Shown here one piece after another: positions 1 through 8,479 of a DNA stretch of 64,000 bases. The position numbers and the translations under genes were made by a program. Position 1 is the stretch's first letter; every line of letters begins with the position of its first letter. A model generated the notes under the pieces. That model did no database searches. It had not been told where the DNA came from and saw nothing but the letters and a program-made list of their open reading frames with translations. The stretch is taken from positions 62,001-126,000 of the forward strand of contig CAVTOR010000006.1 of NCBI GenBank assembly GCA_963736235.1, in the 5' to 3' direction. This DNA is from CAVORB01 sp963736235. Lineage in GTDB: Bacteria > Pseudomonadota > Gammaproteobacteria > Chromatiales > Chromatiaceae.

Positions 1-1168
1 GGCGCACAGCGCTTCTTCATCGATTTCCCGCTCGCGGCGGTCGGCCACAGGATCGGCGGACCGGCCAAGGTGTCGGTCATCGCCAGCGGCCTGTTCGGGT
101 CGATCTCCGGCTCGCGCCATCGCCAACACGGTGTCCACCGGCGCCTTCACCATCCCGATGATGAAGAAGGCGGGCTTCAAGCCCCACGTGGCCGGCGGCA
201 TCGAGCCCGCCGCCTCCATCGGCGGCATGTTCATGCCGCCGATCATGGGCGCCGGCGGCTTCATCATGGCGGAGCTCACGGGCGAGCCCTACTCCACCAT
301 CATGCTGGTCGCCATCTTCCCGGCCCTGATGTACTTCTTCAGCGTGTACGTCATGGTCCACTACGAGGCCAAGCGCCACAACATCCGGGGCGAGAAGTCG
401 GAGGTCAAGGCGTCCGAGATCTTCAAGCGGGAGTGGTTCTACATCCTGCCGCTGGTGAGCATCACCATCCTGATGCTGATGGGCTACTCGCCGGGCTATT
501 CCGCCATCATCGGCATCGTCACCTGCATCGCGGTCAGCTGGTTCCGCAAGGAAACGCGCATCGGCCCTCGGCAATTCCTCCTGGCATCGCGGGCCGGCGC
601 CGTCAACAGCCTGAAGATCGGCGCCACCGTGGGCGTGATCGGCATCATCATCGGTGTGCTCACCTACAGCGGGCTGGTGCTTACCTTCGCCGACATCGTC
701 ATCGAGCTGGCGGACGGCAAGCTGTGGCTGACCATTCTGCTCATCGCCCTGGCATCGCTGATTCTCGGCATGGGCGTGCCGGTGACCGCCGCGTACCTGA
801 TCACCGCCGTGGTCGCGGTACCGGCCCTGACCGAGCTCGGCGTCAATCCGCTCGCCGCCCACATGATCGTCTATTGGCTGTCCCAGGACTCCAACATCAC
901 CCCGCCGGTGTGCATCGCCGCCTTCGCCGGGGCCACCATCGCCAAGGCCAACATGTGGAAGACGGCCTTCACCGCCTTCAAGTTCGCGAAGTTCCTCTAT
1001 CTGGGGCCCTTCCTCTTCGGCTATGTGCCGGCCTTTTCCCTCGACGGCAGTCCAACGGACATCGCCGTCGCCTTCGTGCTGATCTTGATCGGCACCTGGG
1101 GTTACTCCTGGCTGCTGAGCGGGATCTGGCTGAGCTGGTTCAATAAGAAGGCGCCCGCGGCACGATGA
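1..1168 (+). CDS. TRAP transporter fused permease (DctQM-type), 3' part, one frameshift
   Basis: This is the C-terminal part of a TRAP transporter fused permease, the membrane component of a substrate-binding-protein-dependent secondary uptake system; the start lies outside the window. Translation reads in one frame from base 1 to about 114 (ending FGSISGS) and continues in the next frame as AIANTVSTGAFTIPMMKKAG. One extra base in the run at about 115-117 explains the break, and both halves match the family. The motif IGGMFMPPIMGAGGFIMAEL and a series of hydrophobic segments follow, ending at a TGA at 1166-1168. A universal stress protein gene lies directly downstream, a common arrangement for TRAP systems (for example teaD). 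The substrate cannot be told from this part. Family assignment is confident. Confidence 0.88.
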   Translation, partial: AHSASSSISRSRRSATGSADRPRCRSSPAACSGRSPARAIANTVSTGAFTIPMMKKAGFKPHVAGGIEPAASIGGMFMPPIMGAGGFIMAELTGEPYSTIMLVAIFPALMYFFSVYVMVHYEAKRHNIRGEKSEVKASEIFKREWFYILPLVSITILMLMGYSPGYSAIIGIVTCIAVSWFRKETRIGPRQFLLASRAGAVNSLKIGATVGVIGIIIGVLTYSGLVLTFADIVIELADGKLWLTILLIALASLILGMGVPVTAAYLITAVVAVPALTELGVNPLAAHMIVYWLSQDSNITPPVCIAAFAGATIAKANMWKTAFTAFKFAKFLYLGPFLFGYVPAFSLDGSPTDIAVAFVLILIGTWGYSWLLSGIWLSWFNKKAPAAR

Positions 1169-1238
1169 CAGCCGAGCGGCGCCGGGTCGAGGCCTCACGT
1201 CGAACACACGCGCCGGGCATGGCTCGGCACAAACCTGG

Positions 1239-1793
1239 GTGCGAAATGCCATGACCGCGGATCGGACACTGCCACGCGTCGAGTTCAAGAAGATCCTCTA
1301 CCTCACCGACCTCTCGGAAAGCGGCCGGCAGGCCTTCCCGCACGCCGCGAGCCTCGCCCACCAGTACGGGGCCGAGCTCACGGTATTTCACGTGGTCGAG
1401 CCCAGGGACTTCGAGAAATATCTGGTCGGCTACATCAGCGAACCCCTGTGGGACGAGATCAAGCAGGGTAGCTTGAAAGAGGCCCGCGAGGCCCTGATCG
1501 AGCGGAAACGCGACGATACCGAGATCCGGCACAACATCGATGCCCATTGCCAGGACGCCATGTCAGGCGAAAGCCGCCGCTACGTGAGCTATGACGTCGT
1601 GGTCGAGATGGGGGATGCGGTGGACAAGGTCCTGGAAAAGGCCGACAAGGAGAACTACGACCTGATCGTCGTCGGTCGGCACGGCCATGGCGCGCTCAAG
1701 GGCGCGCTGATCGGCGACACGGCCCTGAGGCTGGTGCGCCGCTGCACCAAGCCGGTTCTGGTGGTAGAGGTGCCGCCGAAGGAAGAGAGCTAG
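1239..1793 (+). CDS. Universal stress protein (UspA family)
   Basis: The protein is a single UspA-type alpha/beta domain of about 180 residues. The first strand reads FKKILYLTDLSESG, and the C-terminal nucleotide-binding signature is VVGRHGHGALKGALIGDTAL followed by CTKPVLVV, close to the G-2x-G-9x-G(S/T) pattern of ATP-binding Usps. The ATG at 1239 is used; an in-frame ATG at 1251 (MTADRT) is equally plausible because neither has a clear Shine-Dalgarno. It follows the TRAP permease by 70 bases on the same strand, so it may be cotranscribed and act as a regulator of that transporter, as described for TeaD. That role is inference. Confidence 0.85.
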   Translation: MRNAMTADRTLPRVEFKKILYLTDLSESGRQAFPHAASLAHQYGAELTVFHVVEPRDFEKYLVGYISEPLWDEIKQGSLKEAREALIERKRDDTEIRHNIDAHCQDAMSGESRRYVSYDVVVEMGDAVDKVLEKADKENYDLIVVGRHGHGALKGALIGDTALRLVRRCTKPVLVVEVPPKEES

Positions 1794-1840
1794 CCTGCAG
1801 ACGGCAGGCTCGTCGCAGCAGCGCGTATCCCGAGCGGGAT
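1792..1840 (+). terminator. Hairpins between convergent genes
   Basis: A 7-bp stem (AGCCTGC / GCAGGCT, loop AGACG) overlaps the stop codon of the upstream stress-protein gene at 1792-1810. A second palindrome, ATCCCG-AG-CGGGAT, lies at 1827-1840. The genes on either side converge here. There is no T tract, so intrinsic termination is only likely, not certain. Confidence 0.4.
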
Positions 1841-1896
1841 GCAATCCACGCTCGGAAGCTACGGCGGGACACACCGCGCACGCCCCGACCCGCCCC

Positions 1897-2664
1897 TCAC
1901 CGCAATTCGATCAGGAATTGCCCCGTCAACAGCGCGACCATCACCCACAACACCCGCCGCAGCCAGCGCCGGTAGGTGTCCGCATCCACCCTGTCCCTGA
2001 TCCGCATGCCGACCAGCAACGCGATGGCCGCCGCGGCGGCAAAGGGCAGCATCGCCCCCAGCAGCGACGGTGTCAGCACGCCGGCCACGGAGAAGGCCCC
2101 GACCTGAGCCGTCTTGCCCGCGAGAAAGCACAGGTTGAAGACCTGAATCATCGCCAGCTTCGACATCCCCACCTCGAGGGCGAAGATGATCAGCAGCGGC
2201 ACCATCACGTTGACCGTGCCCGCGGAGAAGCCCGCCGCGAGGCCGAACAGCAGATAAGCCAGCCAGGTGTGCGTGCGCACCCAGTCCATCGGAATCGCTC
2301 GCAGCCGATCGTTGAAGAGGTGCAGGAGAATGATGCCGGCGAGCAGCAGCCGGAAAGGGCCTGGGTCGACCCTGACCAGCAACCAGGTGCCGGCGACCGC
2401 ACCGAGGGGAATCATCAGCGCCAGCGGCCAGTAGCGGCCTATGCTCTCCGACCAGCGCCCCCCGCGCAGAACGCTGATCAGGTTCACCGTGATGGTGGGC
2501 ACCAGGGTGAGCAGGATGGCACTGCGCACATCGAAAGCGATGGCGAGCAAGGGCGTCGCCAGCATGGGAAAGCCGAGCCCCAAGATGCCATGGGCCAAGC
2601 CGGCGAACAAAAAGACGCCGCAGACGGCCAGCCAGACGTAGAGGTTCAGGGAATCGAGTTCCAA
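1897..2664 (-). CDS. TauE/SafE family membrane permease (putative sulfite/organosulfonate exporter)
   Basis: This is a 255-residue integral membrane protein with about eight hydrophobic segments and the duplicated TauE/SafE layout, including the early glycine-rich motif HGILGLGFPMLATPLL and the repeat-like AAGFSAGTVNVMVPLLIIF in the second half. The family includes proposed exporters of sulfite and organosulfur compounds, which would suit a sulfur oxidiser that makes sulfite in the cytoplasm, but the substrate is inferred only. The start is a TTG at 2664, chosen because a GAGGAAA ribosome-binding site lies about nine bases upstream and no ATG fits. It is not in an obvious operon. Confidence 0.82.
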   Translation of the reverse strand: MELDSLNLYVWLAVCGVFLFAGLAHGILGLGFPMLATPLLAIAFDVRSAILLTLVPTITVNLISVLRGGRWSESIGRYWPLALMIPLGAVAGTWLLVRVDPGPFRLLLAGIILLHLFNDRLRAIPMDWVRTHTWLAYLLFGLAAGFSAGTVNVMVPLLIIFALEVGMSKLAMIQVFNLCFLAGKTAQVGAFSVAGVLTPSLLGAMLPFAAAAAIALLVGMRIRDRVDADTYRRWLRRVLWVMVALLTGQFLIELR

Positions 2665-2787
2665 CGGCCGTTTCCTCTAGCCCGGTCCGGGGCGAAGCGC
2701 AGGCGACGTCAGGATGGAGCGGGGTTCCGGCCCGTAGCCCGCTCCACCGCGCCACCACCCGCTCGGCACCATCGACCTTCGCGACCG

Positions 2788-3855
2788 CTAGCCAGCGGGA
2801 TTGGCATTGAACAGCAGTGGCGGCGTGCCGGATACCTGCTGCGTCGGTGCCGCCTCCGGCCGCTCTGCATCCCCAGTGACCTCACGGATGCGGGCTATCT
2901 CATCTGGCTCGATCCCCCGGTTCCTCACGTAGTTCAGGATCTCCCCGAGGGCGGCGCGTGAGGCATCCGTTGCGAGCGCGTGCAGGGTATTGACCGCGAG
3001 CAGGCGTCCGTTCCTGTTGTCCCTGACGCCCCAGTGATCCGCGTAGAACTCGAACAGCACCCGCTCCGGATCTTTCACCTGCAAGCGATCGAGGATCTGC
3101 ACCAGGCCCTCGTACAGGGCCGGCATGGCGAGGGGGCCCCAGTCCCTGACCTGCTTGAACAGCTTGAGCATGGCGTGCTCGGGATCCTCAATGCCGTGGT
3201 GGAAGCTCACCCACTGCCAAAGGTTCTCGACTGCCCCGGCGCGTACCTCCGGGTTGCCGCTCCCGATCTCTGACAGGGAGACGATGAGGGCCAATAGCTC
3301 GTCTCTGCGGATGGGAACCACCCGGAACCCGCCGTCCGCCGGCTCGAACATCCAATAGCCGGGCTCGAAACCAACCGGGAACGTCTGCTCACCCGATGCC
3401 ACCCTGACGGTGGCCTTGACCCCCTCCGCGACCCGCAATCCCAGGTTGCCCGTGCAGGAGACACCCGGGCTCGGCCTGTAGGTGAAACCCGTGATCAGGG
3501 TGACCTCCTTGCCCTTGAGCACCGCGTGGCGCTCGCCATGCCAGAGGATGTCACCATCCATGTGGATCCAGGACTGCCAGTCGAAATAGCGGAACGCCCC
3601 CGCGGCGAACCCCCCGCCAGCCACCTCGGCGCCGATCTGTGCCTGGTCGACCTCCACCGGCAGGTGCAGATACGGCGTTTCGAAGTCGAGGCGAAACGCC
3701 GGCGGCCCGCCAGCCGTCCCGCCGAGCAGGCTCAACCGCGCCGTGACCTGGCGCCACAGCCGGCGCAACATGGGGACTCCGCGCAGGAACGACGTCTGCC
3801 GAATGAGCCGCAGCTCAACAGGAAGCAACCGCTGAACCCAGTTTGAGAAAGCCAT
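2788..3855 (-). CDS. Hypothetical protein, 355 aa
   Basis: I do not recognise this protein. It starts at the ATG at 3855 (MAFSNWVQRLLP) rather than the upstream TTG at 3864. It has no signal peptide or membrane segment. The N-terminus is arginine-rich and amphipathic (residues about 10-45). The middle part, with YLHLPVEVDQAQIG and FDWQSWIHMDGDILWHGE, looks beta-rich. The C-terminal part from about residue 200 is helical and ends in a proline-rich tail. Codon use is like its neighbours, and the long uninterrupted frame argues for a real gene. It stands alone between tauE on the same strand and divergent genes to the right. Confidence 0.7.
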   Translation of the reverse strand: MAFSNWVQRLLPVELRLIRQTSFLRGVPMLRRLWRQVTARLSLLGGTAGGPPAFRLDFETPYLHLPVEVDQAQIGAEVAGGGFAAGAFRYFDWQSWIHMDGDILWHGERHAVLKGKEVTLITGFTYRPSPGVSCTGNLGLRVAEGVKATVRVASGEQTFPVGFEPGYWMFEPADGGFRVVPIRRDELLALIVSLSEIGSGNPEVRAGAVENLWQWVSFHHGIEDPEHAMLKLFKQVRDWGPLAMPALYEGLVQILDRLQVKDPERVLFEFYADHWGVRDNRNGRLLAVNTLHALATDASRAALGEILNYVRNRGIEPDEIARIREVTGDAERPEAAPTQQVSGTPPLLFNANPAG

Positions 3856-4115
3856 GATCACCAAGAATGGGAGCAGATATCAGAGACCCTAGACCCGCCG
3901 AGCACCATCGGGCCAAAAAAAAACAATGCTCAGAAAACCTTCTGACGCACCCTTGCCAGCAGCGCCTCGGATGGCAGCGCCCCATCCGCGCCCAGCCGCA
4001 AGCGACGGAGGTTGCGGGGTGCCCTTGGCGCAACCGCGCACATTTTGCGCCTTATGCGCCGAGCGTTTAAGGGTTACGATACGCTAGATCAACACCACCG
4101 AAGAAGTTCATTCGC

Positions 4116-4697
4116 ATGGTAGACGAACAGCCAACCTCGACACGCCGGCAGGAGCAGGCGATCCTCCAGCAGCAGTATCGTCGCGCTTTGAGCTCCTTCG
4201 AGGGCATCATCCTCAGCCAGATCGACATCAAGAACAAGCTCGGCGACCGCCTGAACTACAGCATCCAGGCAGGGATCATCATCCTCGGCGCGATCTCCAT
4301 CTCGATCCTCGTGCTCCTGCTGACCCTGAGCGCTCAGATCAACCGCATCTCCGGGGTGGTGGTGGAGATGAACACGCATTTCACCTCCGTGTCCTCCCAG
4401 ATGAGCAAGATTCGCGGCCATATGGCCGAGATGCAGAAACGGGTCGCGCTGCTCGACCAGATCGACGGCATGACGGCGGTCATGGATCGGGAGATGGGCA
4501 ATATCGGCGCGGACATGTCCGTGATGCGCCGGACCGTGCAGGGCATCGATGCCCACGTCGCCGCCGTGCGCAACAATGTCGGCAATATCTCGGTGAACAT
4601 GGACCTGATGAATCAGGAGGTTCAGATCATGAGCGTCGAGATGCTGCAGGTGTCCAAGCCGGCACGCACCATGAACAAGATGTTCCCTTTCCCATAG
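4116..4697 (+). CDS. Single-span membrane coiled-coil protein, paralogue 1
   Basis: This 193-residue protein has a polar N-terminus (about 48 residues), one clear membrane span (about 49-72, GIIILGAISISILVLLLTLS) and then a long helical heptad-like region rich in methionine. It resembles the stalk of a chemoreceptor but has no signalling hairpin. It ends in MNKMFPFP. The next gene, 10 bases downstream, encodes a protein with the same layout and a matching ending (MMPFMP), so the two look like a duplicated pair that may form a hetero-oligomer. I cannot name a family or function. An AGAAG ribosome-binding site precedes the ATG. Confidence 0.78.
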   Translation: MVDEQPTSTRRQEQAILQQQYRRALSSFEGIILSQIDIKNKLGDRLNYSIQAGIIILGAISISILVLLLTLSAQINRISGVVVEMNTHFTSVSSQMSKIRGHMAEMQKRVALLDQIDGMTAVMDREMGNIGADMSVMRRTVQGIDAHVAAVRNNVGNISVNMDLMNQEVQIMSVEMLQVSKPARTMNKMFPFP

Positions 4698-4707
4698 GAG
4701 AATGAAG

Positions 4708-5247
4708 ATGGCCGAAGACCCGCGCCGCGCAGTCGTCGAGGTGATCGGCCGCCTCGGGCGGGAGACCCAGCTCCATCTCGACGAGCGCTACCGCCACTTC
4801 CGGATCACCGACGGGGTCATCATCCTGACCTCGGTATTGCTGGTGATCCTCGCCGTCTTCAACGTCTACTACGTGCGCGTGCTCTACAAGGACCTCGACG
4901 CCACCGTCGGCAACATGGAGTCCATGTACAACCACCTCGTGGACGTCGACGCCGACATGGAGCTCATCACGGGACACATGGCCGCCTTCGATCGGCACAT
5001 GAACCGCATGGAGCCCATTACCGGCCACATGGGATCTCTCACCAAGACCTTACCTGCCATGCGCGGCGACATGCGCGCCATCGCCGGCGAGATGACGACC
5101 ATCGAGCAGAGCATGGCGCTCGTCGGGCAGGGCATGAACGTCATCGACCAGCGCGTCCACCTGATGAACGGCGGCGTTGCCGCCATGCGCGAGAACGTGC
5201 GTCAGATCGCGCGCCCGATGGGAAACATGATGCCCTTCATGCCCTGA
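4708..5247 (+). CDS. Single-span membrane coiled-coil protein, paralogue 2
   Basis: This 179-residue protein is the partner of the preceding gene. The ATG at 4708 is preferred over 4702 because AGGAG sits seven bases upstream of it. The span lies at about residues 35-57 (GVIILTSVLLVILAVF), followed by a helical region with regularly spaced methionines and histidines (TGHMAAFDRHMNRM, then ITGHMGSL). The end, MGNMMPFMP, matches the other paralogue. The HM repeats could bind a soft metal or simply pack a coiled coil; sequence alone cannot decide. Function unknown. Confidence 0.78.
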   Translation: MAEDPRRAVVEVIGRLGRETQLHLDERYRHFRITDGVIILTSVLLVILAVFNVYYVRVLYKDLDATVGNMESMYNHLVDVDADMELITGHMAAFDRHMNRMEPITGHMGSLTKTLPAMRGDMRAIAGEMTTIEQSMALVGQGMNVIDQRVHLMNGGVAAMRENVRQIARPMGNMMPFMP

Positions 5248-5256
5248 GCGGGGAAC

Positions 5257-5988
5257 TCAGCCCGTCAGCCCCAACCAGCCGAGCACCGGCGGCAGGCACA
5301 AGGCCGTGACAAAGGCGGAGAGGGCCATCGCCAGCCCGGAAAAGGCACCCATCTCCCGGCTCACCTGAAACGCCCGCGCGGTGCCGATGCCGTGTGCGGT
5401 CACACCCATGGCGATGCCCTTGACGGCGTCGTCGCGCACCCCGAGCAGACGGAACAAGCCGCCGCCAATCACCGCGCCGAGAATCCCGGTCGCCACCACC
5501 AGCACCGCGGTGAGGGACGGATGCCCACCCAGCTGCTCGGCGATGCCCATCGCCACCGGTGCCGTGACCGACTTGGGGGCAAGCGAGATCAGGGTCGCCT
5601 GGTCGGCCCCCATCAGAGCCGCAACCGCCACTGCCGAGAGCGCCGCCGCCAAGCCCCCGGTGACCACGGCGACCGCAACCGGGAGCCACAGGGCACGCAA
5701 CCTGGCACGGCTGCGATAGATTGGGATCGCCAGGGACACGGTGGCCGGCCCCAGCAGGAAGTGCACGAACTGGGCGCCATCGAAGTAGGTCCAGTAAGGC
5801 GTGTCCGTTGCCACCAGCACGGCAATCAACAGCCCCACCGCGAGCGCGACCGGGTTGAGCAATGGACTCGACCCGGCAATGAGGTATACCCGGTGGGCTA
5901 CCAGATAGCAGACCAGGGTCGCCGTCAGCCATAGCAGCGGCGAGGCCGAGAGATAGACCCAGACCTCGAACAGAGGGTTAGCGGTCAT
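5257..5988 (-). CDS. LrgB/CidB family inner-membrane protein
   Basis: This 243-residue multi-span protein has the LrgB signature VGVTAHGIGTARAFQVSREMGAFSGLAMALSA split over its C-terminal third, and the typical LAPKSVTAPVAMGIAEQLGG segment. LrgB-type proteins work with a small holin-like CidA/LrgA partner. They were first linked to murein hydrolase control and more recently to transport of small metabolites such as pyruvate or glycolate. The partner gene lies immediately upstream and overlaps this start by 11 bases, so the two are translationally coupled. The gene ends convergently with the coiled-coil pair. Confidence 0.88.
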   Translation of the reverse strand: MTANPLFEVWVYLSASPLLWLTATLVCYLVAHRVYLIAGSSPLLNPVALAVGLLIAVLVATDTPYWTYFDGAQFVHFLLGPATVSLAIPIYRSRARLRALWLPVAVAVVTGGLAAALSAVAVAALMGADQATLISLAPKSVTAPVAMGIAEQLGGHPSLTAVLVVATGILGAVIGGGLFRLLGVRDDAVKGIAMGVTAHGIGTARAFQVSREMGAFSGLAMALSAFVTALCLPPVLGWLGLTG

Positions 5989-6344
5989 CCCGGGCGTGCC
6001 CCTTGCCGGTGAACCGTTGCACGCCCAGCATGGTCAACGCGGTCACGGCAAAACCGATCAGGGTGCTGACGACGAGGGCCAGGGTCAGGACCTGCCACGC
6101 CTGGCGAATGCCGTCCCAGTGGACCATTACCCCGACACCCGCCGGGACGAACAGCAGGGGGAGGTGCTCGAGCAGCGCATCGGTCGTGTTCTCCACACGC
6201 GGTGAGATGCCGCCGCGCCAGGAACAGCCAGCCGAGCATCAGCAGCATGCCGATGACGGGTCCGGGCACCGGCGCATCCAGGACGCGCACCCCCAGCTCG
6301 CCGGCCAGTTGACAGCCGAGGATCAAGGTCAGGGCCTGGAGCAT
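5978..6344 (-). CDS. CidA/LrgA family holin-like protein, one frameshift
   Basis: The N-terminal half (MLQALTLILGCQLAGELGVRV, then PVPGPVIGMLLML) and the C-terminal half (NTTDALLEHLPLLFVPAGVG) are both typical of CidA/LrgA but lie in adjacent frames. Removing one base near 6195-6197 joins them into a product of about 121 residues. The gene overlaps lrgB downstream and the methyltransferase upstream, giving a tight three-gene unit. The clean joining of two conserved halves suggests sequence error more than decay. Confidence 0.82.
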
Positions 6345-7228
6345 GGCCGATCTCCGTCCAGAAAGGCCGCGCAGAAGGCAATGTACGGCGCCATCGGCTC
6401 GTCTGGCGCATCGTAGTGTCTGGTCTGCACCCGATACCCGAGGTCCGTGAAGATGCCGGACAGCTCACGGGGAGAGATGGGGTAGTCCCGTTCGCGCATG
6501 TGCGCCAAGGTGCTCGCCGTGCCCTCTGGATCGCCGCCGCGCGCCAGCAATGTCTGGCTCATCCGCTCCAGGTAGTCGATCCGCCACGACGGATCTTCCG
6601 CTGCCCCATCCTCGGGAAGCACCACGGGGGCGATGCCGGCCTCCCGCAGCCGCCCAGGAGCCACCAGCCGCCAGGATTCCCTGGGATTGTCCGGATCGGC
6701 GTCCGGTCTGCGCCGATAGGGCGCGGCGTCGGGCCGATAGACGTCATGGCTGAGCACCAGGCCCGGTCGTATGAGCAGGGACCGTAACTGAAGCCCGAGA
6801 AAGCGGATCTCCTCCGGCGTTCCGTGGTGGAGGTTCATGCCGCTGTAGACGAGATCGAAACCGTCCTCCAGCCCGAGACCGTCCAAGTCCCAGGCATTAC
6901 CCTCCAGCAGCCTGCTCGCGACAACATTGTCGGGAAAGCGGAACCCCGCGGCCTGGGCCACCTGATCCGGGTTGAGGTCGATCCCGGTGTAGGTGAAACG
7001 TCGACCGGGGAAGGCGCCCATGACGGCCGAGATGGTGAGCGGCAGCCCGCCGCAGGCAAGGTCGAGCACCCGCAGCGGCCGATCAGACGGCACCGTTCGC
7101 GTCCCGTCCTCCAGAACGGCGGTCGCGGCCGCAGCCGCCTCGCGGTGCAGTAAGGCGTTGACATCCAGCAGGAAGCGATAATATCCGCTCCGATTGAACA
7201 GGGGCTCGCGGCGCATTGCCTGATCCAT
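6329..7228 (-). CDS. Class I SAM-dependent methyltransferase
   Basis: This 299-residue protein has a Rossmann-type methyltransferase core. Motif I is LRVLDLACGGLPLTISAV (about residues 73-90), followed by the acidic end of strand 2 (YTGIDLNPDQV) and FDLVYSGMNLHH at motif IV. The region before motif I is helical and probably shapes the substrate pocket. The substrate is unknown. Its 3' end overlaps the cidA-like gene by 16 bases, so it is the first gene of a leftward unit with cidA and lrgB. The ATG at 7228 is used; an ATG at 7216 is possible. Confidence 0.8.
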   Translation of the reverse strand: MDQAMRREPLFNRSGYYRFLLDVNALLHREAAAAATAVLEDGTRTVPSDRPLRVLDLACGGLPLTISAVMGAFPGRRFTYTGIDLNPDQVAQAAGFRFPDNVVASRLLEGNAWDLDGLGLEDGFDLVYSGMNLHHGTPEEIRFLGLQLRSLLIRPGLVLSHDVYRPDAAPYRRRPDADPDNPRESWRLVAPGRLREAGIAPVVLPEDGAAEDPSWRIDYLERMSQTLLARGGDPEGTASTLAHMRERDYPISPRELSGIFTDLGYRVQTRHYDAPDEPMAPYIAFCAAFLDGDRPCSRP

Positions 7229-7474
7229 ACCAATTGCATGAGGCCACCGGGCGCCGGACTGGTCCGCCCGATGTCATTCTTTGCCCGCCGGCTGGACGGT
7301 GACACGACGCTGCTCCAACATCGGCGAACCATCGATCGCGCGACCGGAAGGTCATGAATTTACAGCATCGCGACAACCATGGCAGCATCGGGCCTCCGGA
7401 GCGGAACGACCAAAGACGTGACAGGCACCTTGGACCGGGCACCCGCCAAAGCTGCCCGGGGAAGACGCAGAACC

Positions 7475-8479
7475 ATGGATCCCTTGACACAAGGCCTGCT
7501 CGGGGCCGCCCTCGCCCAATCCGCCGCCAAACCGAACGAGACCCGGATCGCCGCGTTGGTGGGGGCCGGCGCGGGTCTGCTGGCGGACGCGGACGTGCTG
7601 ATCCGTTCGTCCAGCGATCCGCTACTCACCCTGGAGTACCACCGCCACTTCACCCACTCCATTTTCTTCGTGCCCCTCGCTGCCCTGGTCGCCGCCGTCA
7701 TCCTGTGGCCCTTCCTGCGTTCCCGGCTCGCGTTCCGGCGGCTCTATCTGTTCGCGTTCCTGGGCTACGCCCTGAGCGGGGTGCTCGACGCGTGCACCAG
7801 CTACGGAACGCACCTGTTCTGGCCCTTGAGCCACGAGCGGGTCGCCTGGAACCTGATCGCCATCGTCGATCCCGTATTCACCCTGGTGCTGCTGGCGGCA
7901 GTGTCGGTCGCCCTGATCAAGCGTCGGCCCCGTGCCGCCTGGATCGGACTCGCGCTCGCGGGTCTCTACCTCGTCGGCGGATGGGTGCAGCAGCACAGGG
8001 CGGAAGGGGTCGCCCGTGCGATCGCGGAGGAGCGCCAGCACGCCGTCGAGCGCCTCCTGGTCAAGCCCACCTTGGGCAACATCCTGCTGTGGCGAACCGT
8101 CTACCAGTCCGGCGGCGACTTCCACGTGGACGCCGTGCGTGTCGGCCTCGGGTCGACCCGCGTCTACCCCGGCGGCAGATTGGCCCGGGTCGTACCCGAA
8201 AGGGACCTGACCGCCCTGCCCCCTGACTCAACCGCGCTGCGGGATGCGATGCGATTCGCCGCATTCGCCGATGGTTACACGGTCACCCACCCGGAGCGCC
8301 CGGATGTGCTGGGAGACGTTCGGTACGCCAACAGTCCCAACGGACTCATCCCCCTATGGGGCATAGCCTTGAACCCGGAACGGCCGCAGGAGCATGGACG
8401 TTACCTGTTCTTTCGCGACCTCGGAAGAGAGCAGCGGAGACAGTTCTGGGCCATGCTCAGGGGTCACGAGGTCCCGTAG
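7475..8479 (+). CDS. YdjM-like membrane protein (DUF457 / metal-dependent hydrolase family)
   Basis: The protein starts MDPLTQGLLGAALAQSAA at 7475 and has the hallmark pattern of the YdjM/DUF457 family: the N-terminal MDPLTHG-type motif, an internal HRHFTHSIFF motif with several histidines at about residues 55-65, and four to five hydrophobic segments in the first 160 residues. The C-terminal half is soluble. Family members are annotated as metal-dependent hydrolases, but their activity is poorly established. The longer frame upstream, beginning at 7379, lacks family similarity and is not included. The 3' end overlaps the convergent flippase gene by about 23 bases. Confidence 0.82.
   Translation: MDPLTQGLLGAALAQSAAKPNETRIAALVGAGAGLLADADVLIRSSSDPLLTLEYHRHFTHSIFFVPLAALVAAVILWPFLRSRLAFRRLYLFAFLGYALSGVLDACTSYGTHLFWPLSHERVAWNLIAIVDPVFTLVLLAAVSVALIKRRPRAAWIGLALAGLYLVGGWVQQHRAEGVARAIAEERQHAVERLLVKPTLGNILLWRTVYQSGGDFHVDAVRVGLGSTRVYPGGRLARVVPERDLTALPPDSTALRDAMRFAAFADGYTVTHPERPDVLGDVRYANSPNGLIPLWGIALNPERPQEHGRYLFFRDLGREQRRQFWAMLRGHEVP

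Noticed and set aside
3905..3930. Poly-A tract as a terminator
   Set aside because: A run of nine A follows CGGGCC without a stem on either strand; it is more likely a chance homopolymer in a promoter region.
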